Position numbers and translations under genes: made by a program
The notes under the pieces: generated by a model
The model's input: the letters and a program-made list of their open reading frames with translations, nothing else
What the model was told of the DNA's origin: nothing
The model's database searches: none
Assembly (NCBI RefSeq): GCF_021343995.1
Contig: NZ_JAJTTE010000050.1
Span: 1 to 48,671 of the forward strand
DNA: 48,671 bases
Direction: 5' to 3'
Source of the DNA: Pseudonocardia terrae
GTDB taxonomy: Bacteria; Actinomycetota; Actinomycetes; Mycobacteriales; Pseudonocardiaceae
Part shown: positions 33,221 through 40,409 of the stretch, one piece after another
Layout of the letters: every line of letters begins with the position of its first letter
Numbering within the stretch: position 1 is the stretch's first letter

Positions 33221-34126
33221 TCAGACCGCGGCGGTGGCGGCGCGGGTGATACGGATGTTCCCGCTGCCGGTCCGACCGGCGACCCGCAGCGGGGGTGCGT
33301 CGGCCGGGGCGACCTTGCCGACCTCGAGATCGCTGCGTGCGTGACCCGAGCCCGAGGTGAGGTCGAGCTCGGCGGCGACGCCGGAGTGCACCCCGACCCG
33401 GATCGAGCCGGAGCCCGTCGTGAGGTCGAAGCGGCCGGCGAAGGCGTCGGCCACCTCGACGTCGCCGGAGCCGGTCTTCAGCGTGAGGTCGGAGTGCACC
33501 TCGCCGAACGAGACGTCGCCGGACCCCGCCTTGACCGTCGTCGGGCCGGAGAGGGCGGCGGCCGAGATCCCGCCGGAGCCGGTGCGCAGCTTGGCCTCCG
33601 CGCCCACGATCCCGAGCTCGACCCGGCCGGAGCCGGTGGTGACCTCGAGGGCGCCGGTGACCTCGTCGAGCCGGGCGTCGCCGGAGCCGGTCCGCACGGC
33701 GGCCCAGCCGGAGCGCCCGACGACCGTGACGTCACCGGCCCCGGTGCGCACGGCGAGCCGCGACCCTGCGGGCGCCCAGACGGTCACCGCCAGCGGCACC
33801 ACCCGCAGCGGCAGGTCCTGGGTGGAGCGCACCACGAGCCGTCGAGCGCCCGCGGTCCAGTCGATCTCGGCCGCGCGGACCGCGGCGGCACCGGGGTCAC
33901 GGGCGATGTCGCCGGTCGCGGAGCCCAGCCAGTTGAGCAGGCCGGTGATGCCCTGCTCCCACGGGCTGTCGGCGTCGGGCTCGTGGCGCACCTCGACGCG
34001 GACCTCGGTGGCGTCGTCGTTCAGCTCGATCCGCACCCGCCCGACGTCGATCGCGACCTCGAGCTCGGCGGGCTCGCTGCAGGGCCAGGCCTGCTGGCGG
34101 ACCAGGTCCTCGTTCGGTTCGGTCAT
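33221..34126 (-). CDS. DUF4097 family beta-repeat protein
   Basis: About 301 residues. The C-terminal two thirds (about 125-290) is a chain of short beta repeats carrying TGSGD or a variant every 18-20 residues (RTGAGDVTVV, RTGSGDARLD, TTGSGRVELG, KAGSGDVSFG, KTGSGDVEVA), typical of the DUF4097 parallel beta-helix, sometimes called putative adhesin. No signal peptide or membrane segment is seen, so it is probably cytoplasmic. It follows the RHH regulator gene with overlap if GTG 34135 (GTGA) is used; ATG 34126 is taken here. Function unknown. Confidence 0.85.
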   Translation of the reverse strand: MTEPNEDLVRQQAWPCSEPAELEVAIDVGRVRIELNDDATEVRVEVRHEPDADSPWEQGITGLLNWLGSATGDIARDPGAAAVRAAEIDWTAGARRLVVRSTQDLPLRVVPLAVTVWAPAGSRLAVRTGAGDVTVVGRSGWAAVRTGSGDARLDEVTGALEVTTGSGRVELGIVGAEAKLRTGSGGISAAALSGPTTVKAGSGDVSFGEVHSDLTLKTGSGDVEVADAFAGRFDLTTGSGSIRVGVHSGVAAELDLTSGSGHARSDLEVGKVAPADAPPLRVAGRTGSGNIRITRAATAAV

Positions 34127-34131
34127 CGCGC

Positions 34132-34677
34132 TCACCCCTGTACCCATCCCTTGAGGCGGCCGTCGCCACCGTCGTCGTCCCGGCCGGTCCGGGCGCCCGG
34201 GCCGTCGGGGCGCGGCCAGCCCCGGCCGCGCTGCTCCCAGCGCCGCTGCTTGCCGGCGAGGGCGCCCTGCACCGCCTGGGACACCCAGGAGTTGAGGGAG
34301 ACGCCCTGCTGGGCCGCGGCCTGCTCGGCCTGCGCCTTGATCTGCTCGACGAGCCGGAGCGTGATCCGGCTGATATCGCCGGCGTCGCCCGGGCCGGGCG
34401 GGGTGAAGCGCGGCGGCTCCTGCTCGTGCTCCTCGGCGGCGCCGGAGACGGCCACGCGAACGTCACGCCCGTCGAGGCGCACCTCGACGGTGCGGTCGCC
34501 GAGCGCCTCGGTCACCTCGGCGGCCAGGTCGGAGAGCGCGTTCATGACGGCCAGCCGGGCCGCGGGTTCGATCGCCGCGCCGAGGAGCGCGGCCGTGCGC
34601 TGGGTCTGCTCGTCGCCCGCGGCGGCGGCGGACAGGAGGTCCTCCCGCAGCTGCGCGACGTACTGGCCGATGTCCAT
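34132..34677 (-). CDS. Ribbon-helix-helix (HicB/Arc-like) regulator, paired with DUF4097
   Basis: 181 residues. An N-terminal helical region (1-60) and a small beta segment (TVEVRLDGRDVRVAVSG) precede a ribbon-helix-helix at about 104-140 (SRITLRLVEQIKAQAEQAAA, then SLNSWVSQAVQGAL), as in HicB-type antitoxins and Arc. A basic/glycine-rich tail follows. No HicA-like toxin is nearby; the partner is DUF4097. The gene has a full promoter and a palindrome over its -10 and ATG, so autorepression is likely. The ATG 34677 start is leaderless or nearly so. Confidence 0.82.
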   Translation of the reverse strand: MDIGQYVAQLREDLLSAAAAGDEQTQRTAALLGAAIEPAARLAVMNALSDLAAEVTEALGDRTVEVRLDGRDVRVAVSGAAEEHEQEPPRFTPPGPGDAGDISRITLRLVEQIKAQAEQAAAQQGVSLNSWVSQAVQGALAGKQRRWEQRGRGWPRPDGPGARTGRDDDGGDGRLKGWVQG

Positions 34678-34729
34678 GACGCCACTATGGCGTCACGGCT
34701 GACATCATGCAACCGCCGTTGAGGCGTCA
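34677..34729 (-). promoter_or_regulatory. RHH gene promoter with overlapping palindromic operator
   Basis: On the minus strand TTGCAT (34707-34712), 17 bp, then CATAGT (34684-34689) form a promoter with 6 nt to the ATG at 34677. The dyad TGACGCCACTATGGCGTCA (34677-34695) has perfect 8-bp arms and covers both the -10 and the start codon. A further half-site AGGCGTCA lies at 34722-34729, 34 bp from the matching arm, just upstream of the -35. This is the geometry of a repressor site. Confidence 0.7.
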
Positions 34730-34778
34730 CGCCGACGCCGGGCCGGTTTCGTCGGTCCTGCCGGTTACGCTGCGGACC

Positions 34779-35531
34779 ATGCCGCAGACGGTCCCGCCGA
34801 AGGTTCAGCTCGTCGCCAAGACCGAGTTCCTCCCGCCTGCCGACGTGCCCTGGGAGACCGACGCCGACGGCGGGCAGGCCCTCGCCGAGTTCGCCGGCCG
34901 GGCCTGCTACCAGTCCTGGAGCAAGCCCAACCCGCGCACGGCCACGAACGAGGGCTACCTGCGGCACATCCTCGAGGTCGGGCACCTGTCCGTGCTCGAG
35001 CACGGCACGGTCAGCTTCTACCTCACCGGCATCTCGCGCAGCCTCACGCACGAGCTGATCCGGCATCGGCACTTCTCGTACTCGCAGCTGTCGCAGCGCT
35101 ACGTCCCGGAGCGGGACGCGGCGATGGTCGAGCCCGAGGTGATCGCCGACGACCCCGAGCTCCACCAGATGTTCCTCGACGCCGCCGAGGCCTCGGTGAA
35201 GGCCTACGAGCAGCTGCTGGAGGGCCTGGAGAAGCGGTTCGCCGACGTCCCGAACGCCACCCTGCGCCGCAAGCAGGCCCGGCAGGCGGCCCGGGCGATC
35301 CTGCCCAACGCCACGGAGACGCGGATCGTCGTCACCGGCAACTACCGCGCCTGGCGCCACTTCATCGGCATGCGCGCCACGGAGCACGCGGACGTGGAGA
35401 TCCGCGCCCTGGCGATCGAGTGCCTGCGGCAGCTGCAGGTCGAGGTGCCCAACGTCTTCAACGACTTCGAGATCCAGAAGCTCGACGACGGCACGGAGAT
35501 CGCCAGCAGCCCGTTCGTCACGGAGGGCTGA
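34779..35531 (+). CDS. thyX: Flavin-dependent thymidylate synthase
   Basis: 250 residues. ThyX makes dTMP from dUMP using methylenetetrahydrofolate, NADPH and FAD. The ThyX motif begins at Arg95-His96-Arg97 (RHRHFSYSQLSQRY). FAD-contacting and dUMP-binding regions are seen in HLSVLEHGTVSFY and LPNATETRIVVTGNYRAW. ATG 34779 follows TACGCT (34766-34771) by 7 nt, indicating a leaderless mRNA. No thyA is in the window. The position between dapB and dapA is common in Actinobacteria. Confidence 0.96.
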   Translation: MPQTVPPKVQLVAKTEFLPPADVPWETDADGGQALAEFAGRACYQSWSKPNPRTATNEGYLRHILEVGHLSVLEHGTVSFYLTGISRSLTHELIRHRHFSYSQLSQRYVPERDAAMVEPEVIADDPELHQMFLDAAEASVKAYEQLLEGLEKRFADVPNATLRRKQARQAARAILPNATETRIVVTGNYRAWRHFIGMRATEHADVEIRALAIECLRQLQVEVPNVFNDFEIQKLDDGTEIASSPFVTEG

Positions 35532-35594
35532 CCATCACGAGAGGGCTGGCGGAGCGCCGCCCGACCATCAGTACGGAGGGCTGGCGCAGCGCCG
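35523..35594. repeat. Imperfect duplications at the end of thyX
   Basis: GAGGGCT occurs at 35523 (inside the last thyX codons), 35541 and 35576; the latter two head a longer repeat, GAGGGCTGGCG-AGCGCCG. ACCATCA also recurs at 35531 and 35564. The copies run up to the truncated nuclease fragment and may mark a deletion scar. Confidence 0.6.
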
Positions 35595-35864
35595 GCCGCC
35601 GAGTCCGGCCCCGTCGTCCTGGCCGGCGACCTCAACACCACCGACCGCGGGCGCGACTACCGGGTGATCACCGACGGGATTGTCGACGCCATGGGGGCGG
35701 ACGAAGCCGGCCCCACCTCCGTCACGACCTGGCGGCTGCTGCTGCTCCGCATCGACCACCTGGTGGTGACGCCGGGCTGGTGCGGCGACGACGCCCGGCG
35801 GCTGCCGCTGCCCGGCTCCGACCACGACGCGATCACCGCCGTCGTCGGCCCCTGCGCGCGCTGA
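35595..35864 (+). pseudogene. 3' fragment of an endonuclease/exonuclease/phosphatase (EEP) family gene
   Basis: About 90 residues matching only the C-terminal part of the EEP fold: VVLAGDLNTTDRGRDYRVI (the GDxN motif), then RIDHLVVTPGW and SDHDAITAVVG, the catalytic His/Asp block. A full family member has 250-350 residues; the N-terminal two thirds with the metal-binding glutamate is absent, and no start precedes the domain. Upstream are short duplications next to thyX. It is read here as a truncated remnant. The frame ends at TGA 35862-35864, followed by a hairpin. Confidence 0.8.
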
Positions 35865-35866
35865 TG

Positions 35867-35893
35867 TGCAGCGCCGGTCCCCGCCGGCGTGCA
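35867..35893 (+). terminator. Hairpin after the EEP remnant
   Basis: TGCA(G)CGCCGG pairs with CCGGCGTGCA around a 6-nt loop: a 10-bp stem with one bulge, 2 bases after the stop. It probably still serves as the terminator of the former gene and of thyX. Confidence 0.55.
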
Positions 35894-35950
35894 TCGACAT
35901 CGGCTCCCGACGCCGGGCGCGCCGGGTTTCTCGGCGATAGCGTGGCGCCC

Positions 35951-36577
35951 GTGAGCCTTGCGACCGACGAGCGTGCCGCCCTGTCCGACACCCTGGAGAA
36001 GCTGGGGCCCGACCGCCCGACGCTCTGCGAGGGCTGGACCACGCGCGACCTGCTCGCGCACCTGCTCGTCCGGGAGCGGCAGCCGTGGGCGGCGCCCGGG
36101 ATCCTCGTGCCCGCGCTGCACCCGATCACGCAGAAGGGCATGGCGGGGTACGCCGACAGCGCGTGGGAGTCGATGATCGGCGAGCTGCGCGCGGGTGCCC
36201 CGCCGTGGTCGCCGTACCGGATCGGCAAGGTCGACGAGGTCGCGAACGGCGCCGAGTTCTTCGTGCACCACGAGGACGCCCGCCGCGGCGCGCCCGGCTG
36301 GGAGCCCCGCCCGTCGGACCCCGGGCGCGACGAGCAGCTCTGGGCGCTCGCCACGCGGATGGGCCGGCTCCTGCTGCGTCGCAGTCCCGTCGGCGTCGTC
36401 CTGCGCCGGCCGGAGGGTGCCGCGCACGTCGTCCGGACCGGTCCCGGCCTGGTCACCCTGGTGGGCGACCCCGGCGAGATCGTCCTGCACCTCTTCGGCC
36501 GCGACGCCTCCCGGGTCGAGGTGGAGGGCAGTGTCACCGACGTCGCGGCGTACGAGAGCGTGGGGCGCGGGCTGTAG
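35951..36577 (+). CDS. TIGR03085-type DinB-like metal-binding protein
   Basis: 208 residues of the actinobacterial TIGR03085 group, related to maleylpyruvate isomerase N-terminal/DinB four-helix domains. Signatures: PTLCEGWTTRDLLAHLLVRE (about 24-43), with a metal-binding histidine, and NGAEFFVHHEDARRG (about 101-115), with the histidine pair. It may be a thiol-dependent transferase, but the substrate is unknown. GTG 35951 follows TAGCGT (35938-35943) by 7 nt, a leaderless start. dapA begins 18 bp after its stop. Confidence 0.87.
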   Translation: MSLATDERAALSDTLEKLGPDRPTLCEGWTTRDLLAHLLVRERQPWAAPGILVPALHPITQKGMAGYADSAWESMIGELRAGAPPWSPYRIGKVDEVANGAEFFVHHEDARRGAPGWEPRPSDPGRDEQLWALATRMGRLLLRRSPVGVVLRRPEGAAHVVRTGPGLVTLVGDPGEIVLHLFGRDASRVEVEGSVTDVAAYESVGRGL

Positions 36578-36595
36578 GGCGGTACCGTCACCCCC

Positions 36596-37606
36596 ATGAG
36601 CCCCTCCTCCGCGCAGGCCCTGCCCCCGGGTCGCCCGTTCGGCCAGGTGCTGACGGCGATGGTCACCCCCTTCGACGCGGAGGGGGAGCTGGACCTGGCG
36701 AAGGCGGAGGAACTGGCCTCCCACCTCGTCGACCTGGGCAACGACGGGCTGGTCGTCAACGGCACCACCGGCGAGGGGCCCACGACGTCGGACAAGGAGA
36801 AGTCCGAGCTGGTCCGGGCCGTGGTGAGCGCGGTGGGCGAGCGGGCGACGGTGATCGCCGGCGCCGGCACCTACGACACCGCGCACAGCATCCACCTGGC
36901 CCGCGAGGCGGAGAAGGCGGGCGCGCACGGCCTGCTCGTCGTCACGCCGTACTACTCCCGGCCCCCGCAGAACGGGCTGGTCCTGCACTTCACCGCGGTC
37001 GCGGACGCCACCGAGCTGCCGGTGATGCTCTACGACATCCCGCCGCGCTCCGTCGTCCCGATCGAGCTGGAGACGCTGCAGCGGCTGGCCCAGCACCCGC
37101 GGATCCTCGGGGTCAAGGACGCGCGCAACGACCTGCGCGTCGGCACCGAGGTGCTCGCCACCACGACGCTCGCGTACTACTCGGGCGACGACCCGGTGAA
37201 CCTGCCCTGGCTGTCGGTCGGGGCCGTCGGGTTCGTCTCGGTGATCGGGCACGTCGTGGCGGACCGGCTGCGCGTCATGCTCGAGGCCTTCGAGGCCGGC
37301 GAGCACGACCGCGCCCGCAACCTGCACTACGCCATGATCCCGCTGCTGCGTGGCATGGGCCGCGTCGGCGGCGCGGTCTTCTCCAAGGTCGCGCTGCGTC
37401 TGCGGGGGATCGACGTCGGCGAGCCCCGGCTGCCGCTGCCACCCGCGACCGAGGAGCAGGTCGCGCTGATCGCGGCGGACCTGATGGCCGGTGGCGTCGC
37501 GCTCGACCCCGACCGCGTCCCGCACGCCCGCCCCGGCCACTCCGGACACGGGGCGTTGGGCACCCGAACGGACACCGACCTGGGGGCCGAGGTCGCGTAC
37601 CGCTGA
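36596..37606 (+). CDS. dapA: 4-hydroxy-tetrahydrodipicolinate synthase
   Basis: 336 residues, slightly long because of a C-terminal tail (from about 300). It condenses pyruvate with aspartate semialdehyde, the first committed step to lysine and diaminopimelate. Signatures: GTTGEGPTTSDKEK (about 57-70), VVTPYYSRPPQNGL with the catalytic tyrosine, and Schiff-base Lys174 in LGVKDARNDL. ATG 36596 follows TACCGT (36583-36588) by 7 nt, so it has its own leaderless promoter despite the short gap after the previous gene. Confidence 0.96.
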   Translation: MSPSSAQALPPGRPFGQVLTAMVTPFDAEGELDLAKAEELASHLVDLGNDGLVVNGTTGEGPTTSDKEKSELVRAVVSAVGERATVIAGAGTYDTAHSIHLAREAEKAGAHGLLVVTPYYSRPPQNGLVLHFTAVADATELPVMLYDIPPRSVVPIELETLQRLAQHPRILGVKDARNDLRVGTEVLATTTLAYYSGDDPVNLPWLSVGAVGFVSVIGHVVADRLRVMLEAFEAGEHDRARNLHYAMIPLLRGMGRVGGAVFSKVALRLRGIDVGEPRLPLPPATEEQVALIAADLMAGGVALDPDRVPHARPGHSGHGALGTRTDTDLGAEVAYR

Positions 37607-37675
37607 CCCGGCCCCTCCGACCAGCGCCGGAGCCCGCCCCGCGAGCTCCGCTCAGCAAGAAGAGGCACATACCAC

Positions 37676-39454
37676 GTGAGTCGTCCCTCCTCCCGCAACG
37701 ACCGTCGACGCCGATCGGGACGCCGGGAGCGCGGTCCCGAGCGCCCGCCGCAGCCGCCGGAGATCACCAACCCGACCGAGCTCCCCGCCGGGCCGCCGCC
37801 CGCCCTGCCCGAGGGCGGCCTGCGCGTCTACGCCCTCGGCGGGATCGGCGAGATCGGCCGGAACATGACGGTCTTCGAGTACGAGGACCGGCTCATGGTC
37901 GTCGACTGCGGCGTGCTGTTCCCGGCCGAGGACTCGCCCGGCGTCGACCTGATCCTCCCCGACTTCCGGGCGATCGAGCACCGGCTCGACGACATCGACG
38001 TCCTCGTGCTCACCCACGGCCACGAGGACCACATCGGGGCCGTGCCGTTCCTGCTGCGGCAGAAGCCGGACCTGCTGGTCGTGGGGTCGCGGTTCACGCT
38101 GGCGCTGGTGGCGGCCAAGTGCAAGGAGCACCACCTCACCCCGCACCTTCTGGAGGTGAAGGAGGGCGACCGGCTGCACCACGGGCCGTGGGACTGCGAG
38201 TACTTCGCGGTCAACCACTCGATCCCCGACGCGCTGGCCGTCGCCATCCGCACGCCCGCCGGCCTGGTCCTGCACACCGGCGACATCAAGCTCGACCAGC
38301 TCCCGCTCGACGACCGGCTCACCGACCTCGCCGGCTTCTCGCGCCTCGGCGACGAGGGTGTCGACCTGTTCGTGGTCGACTCGACCAACGCCGACGTCCC
38401 CGGCTTCGTCACCCCCGAGCGCGAGATCGGCCCGGTGATCTCCGACGTCTTCGCCAAGGCCCCGTCGCGGATCATCGTCGCCTGCTTCGCCAGCCACGTG
38501 CACCGCGTGCAGCAGGTGCTCGACGCCGCCGTCGAGCACGGGCGCAAGGTCTGCTTCGCCGGGCGCTCGATGGTCCGCAACATGGGCCTGGCGGGCGAGC
38601 TGGAGCTGCTCAACGTGCCGGAGGGGCTGCTCGTCGACCTCGACGAGGCCATGCGGCTGCCCGACGAGCAGCTGGTCCTGATCTCCACCGGGTCGCAGGG
38701 CGAGCCGCTCTCGGCGCTGTCCCGGATGGCCCGCGGCGACCACCGCAGCGTCGTGATCCGCCCGGACGACACCGTGATCCTGGCCAGCTCGCTGATCCCG
38801 GGCAACGAGACCGCCGTGTTCGCCGTGATCAACGGGTTGACCCGGCTCGGCGCCAAGGTCGTGCACCAGGGCAACGCGAAGGTCCACGTGTCCGGGCACT
38901 CACCGGCCGGCGAGCTGCTGTTCCTCTACAACGCGGTGCGGCCGTCGAACGTCCTGCCGGCGCACGGGGAGTGGCGGCACCTGCGGGCCAACAAGGCGCT
39001 CGCGGTGGCGACCGGTGTGCCCGAGGAGAACGTGGTGATCGCCGAGGACGGTGTGGTCGTCGACCTCGTCGACGGCAAGGCCGCGATCACCGGACGGGTC
39101 GAGGTCGGCCGCGTGTACGTCGACGGCAACCTCGTCGGCGACATCGGCGAGGGCGTGCTCTCCGACCGGCTGGTGCTCGGCGAGGGCGGCTTCATCTCGA
39201 TCACCGTGGCGATCGACGCGAACACCGGCCGGGCCGTCTCGCGTCCGACGCTCTCGGGCCGCGGGTTCTCCGACGACCCGAAGGCGCTCGACGCCGTCCT
39301 CCCGATGGTGGAGGACGAGCTGTCCCGCACCGAGAACGACGGGATCACCGACACGCACCGGGTCGCCCAGTCCGTCCGCCGGGTGGTCGGCAAGTGGGTG
39401 GGGGAGACCTACCGACGCCGGCCCATGATCGTGCCGACGGTCATCGCGGTCTAG
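37676..39454 (+). CDS. rnj: Ribonuclease J
   Basis: 592 residues. RNase J is a metallo-beta-lactamase-fold endo- and 5'-exoribonuclease in mRNA decay and rRNA maturation. The metal site is His114-x-His116-x-Asp118-His119 in THGHEDHIGA. The beta-CASP part includes DSTNADVPGF, the STGSQGEPLSAL block and VSGHSPAGELLFL, and a C-terminal domain follows. The basic N-terminal 30 residues (RPSSRNDRRRRSGRRERG) are typical of actinobacterial forms. GTG 37676 has GAAGAGG upstream. It follows dapA by 69 bp, the conserved dapA-rnj pair. Confidence 0.96.
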   Translation: MSRPSSRNDRRRRSGRRERGPERPPQPPEITNPTELPAGPPPALPEGGLRVYALGGIGEIGRNMTVFEYEDRLMVVDCGVLFPAEDSPGVDLILPDFRAIEHRLDDIDVLVLTHGHEDHIGAVPFLLRQKPDLLVVGSRFTLALVAAKCKEHHLTPHLLEVKEGDRLHHGPWDCEYFAVNHSIPDALAVAIRTPAGLVLHTGDIKLDQLPLDDRLTDLAGFSRLGDEGVDLFVVDSTNADVPGFVTPEREIGPVISDVFAKAPSRIIVACFASHVHRVQQVLDAAVEHGRKVCFAGRSMVRNMGLAGELELLNVPEGLLVDLDEAMRLPDEQLVLISTGSQGEPLSALSRMARGDHRSVVIRPDDTVILASSLIPGNETAVFAVINGLTRLGAKVVHQGNAKVHVSGHSPAGELLFLYNAVRPSNVLPAHGEWRHLRANKALAVATGVPEENVVIAEDGVVVDLVDGKAAITGRVEVGRVYVDGNLVGDIGEGVLSDRLVLGEGGFISITVAIDANTGRAVSRPTLSGRGFSDDPKALDAVLPMVEDELSRTENDGITDTHRVAQSVRRVVGKWVGETYRRRPMIVPTVIAV

Positions 39455-39606
39455 CCGTCCGGGGCCGGGGACTCGTCCCGTCCTTCGCGTCACCGACCTC
39501 TGCCGGGGGACAGCGAGCGGGGCCGGCCCGCGGTCCTCGGTACCCCTTTCCGCGAAACGCCAGATTTCGAAGCATCGGACGCCGCGAGGACGGCGCCACC
39601 GGCGCC

Positions 39607-39640
39607 CGCTTCTCGACGAACGCCGCTTCTCGACGAACGC
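39607..39640. repeat. 17-bp tandem duplication
   Basis: CGCTTCTCGACGAACGC occurs twice back to back (39607-39623 and 39624-39640) in the 217-bp gap between convergent rnj and the crotonase gene. The rest of the gap shows no gene; GGGAC-TC-GTCCC near 39466 is a weak hairpin after rnj. Confidence 0.85.
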
Positions 39641-39671
39641 CGCGTCGACCCTGGATGAGGCTCGCCTCGGG

Positions 39672-40409
39672 TTAGCTGCTGTTGCGGCGCCGTTGCGACC
39701 ACATCTGCGTGGCCCGTTCGAACTCGACGGCGGCGTCCCACCCGATCCCGGGCGGGCCGAGCTCCGTGCGGAAGGACCGGACGGCCTCGCGGGCCAGGGC
39801 CGGATCCTTCGCAGGACCCGCGGCGAGCCGCCGGGCCGTCTCCTCGACCTCGGCGTCCGGGACGGCGGCCCAGGCCAGCCCGATCTCGACGGCGCGCCGG
39901 CCGTCGATCTCCTGGCTGAACAGACCCATCGCCGCGGTGGCCTCGCGGCCCGCGGTCCGTCCGGCGATGGTGAAGAACCCGCCGCCGGGGTGCAGCCCGA
40001 TCCGCAGGAACCCGGCCAGCAGCCGGGCGTCCTCGGCCACGATCCGCAGGTCGGTGGCCAGCGCGAGGTTCAGCCCCGCCCCCACCGCGGCGCCGCGGAT
40101 CGCGGCGATGGTGGGCACGGCGAGCTTCCCGACCCGGACGAACGCCTGGTACACCGCGCCGCTGTTGCGGTAGGTCTCGCGCTCGGCCTGGTCGGCGCCG
40201 GGCTGCCACCGGCGGCGGTCGGCGCCCGAGCAGAAGGTGCCCGCCGCGCCCCTGACCACGGCGGCCCCGATCCGTGGGTCCGCGTCGACGTCCTCGCACA
40301 CGGCCACGAGCTCACGGCCCATCTCGGGGGTGAGGCCGTTCTTGACCTCGGGGGAGTCGACGGTGATCGTCGCGATCCCGTCGGCCTTGTCCAGCACGAT
40401 CGTGCCCAT
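39672..40409 (-). CDS. Enoyl-CoA hydratase/isomerase (crotonase) family protein
   Basis: 245 residues of the crotonase superfamily. The oxyanion-hole segments are visible: TFCSGADRRRWQ (about 58-69) and IRGAAVGAGLNLALATDLRI (about 99-118). The usual hydratase glutamate region (PExxLG) reads GFLRIGLHPGGG here, and the second glutamate position also seems replaced, so it may not be a classical hydratase. Its ATG overlaps the stop of the upstream acyl-CoA synthetase (ATGA), implying a shared acyl-CoA pathway. Precise reaction unknown. Confidence 0.88.
   Translation of the reverse strand: MGTIVLDKADGIATITVDSPEVKNGLTPEMGRELVAVCEDVDADPRIGAAVVRGAAGTFCSGADRRRWQPGADQAERETYRNSGAVYQAFVRVGKLAVPTIAAIRGAAVGAGLNLALATDLRIVAEDARLLAGFLRIGLHPGGGFFTIAGRTAGREATAAMGLFSQEIDGRRAVEIGLAWAAVPDAEVEETARRLAAGPAKDPALAREAVRSFRTELGPPGIGWDAAVEFERATQMWSQRRRNSS

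Noticed and set aside
34132..34677. HicAB toxin-antitoxin system
   Set aside because: The RHH domain resembles HicB, but no HicA-type toxin of about 60-80 residues is adjacent; the neighbour is DUF4097.
36085..39675. A 1196-residue plus-strand open frame overlapping dapA and rnj
   Set aside because: It is the out-of-phase reading of two certain genes, with extreme Arg/Pro/Gly content and no domains.
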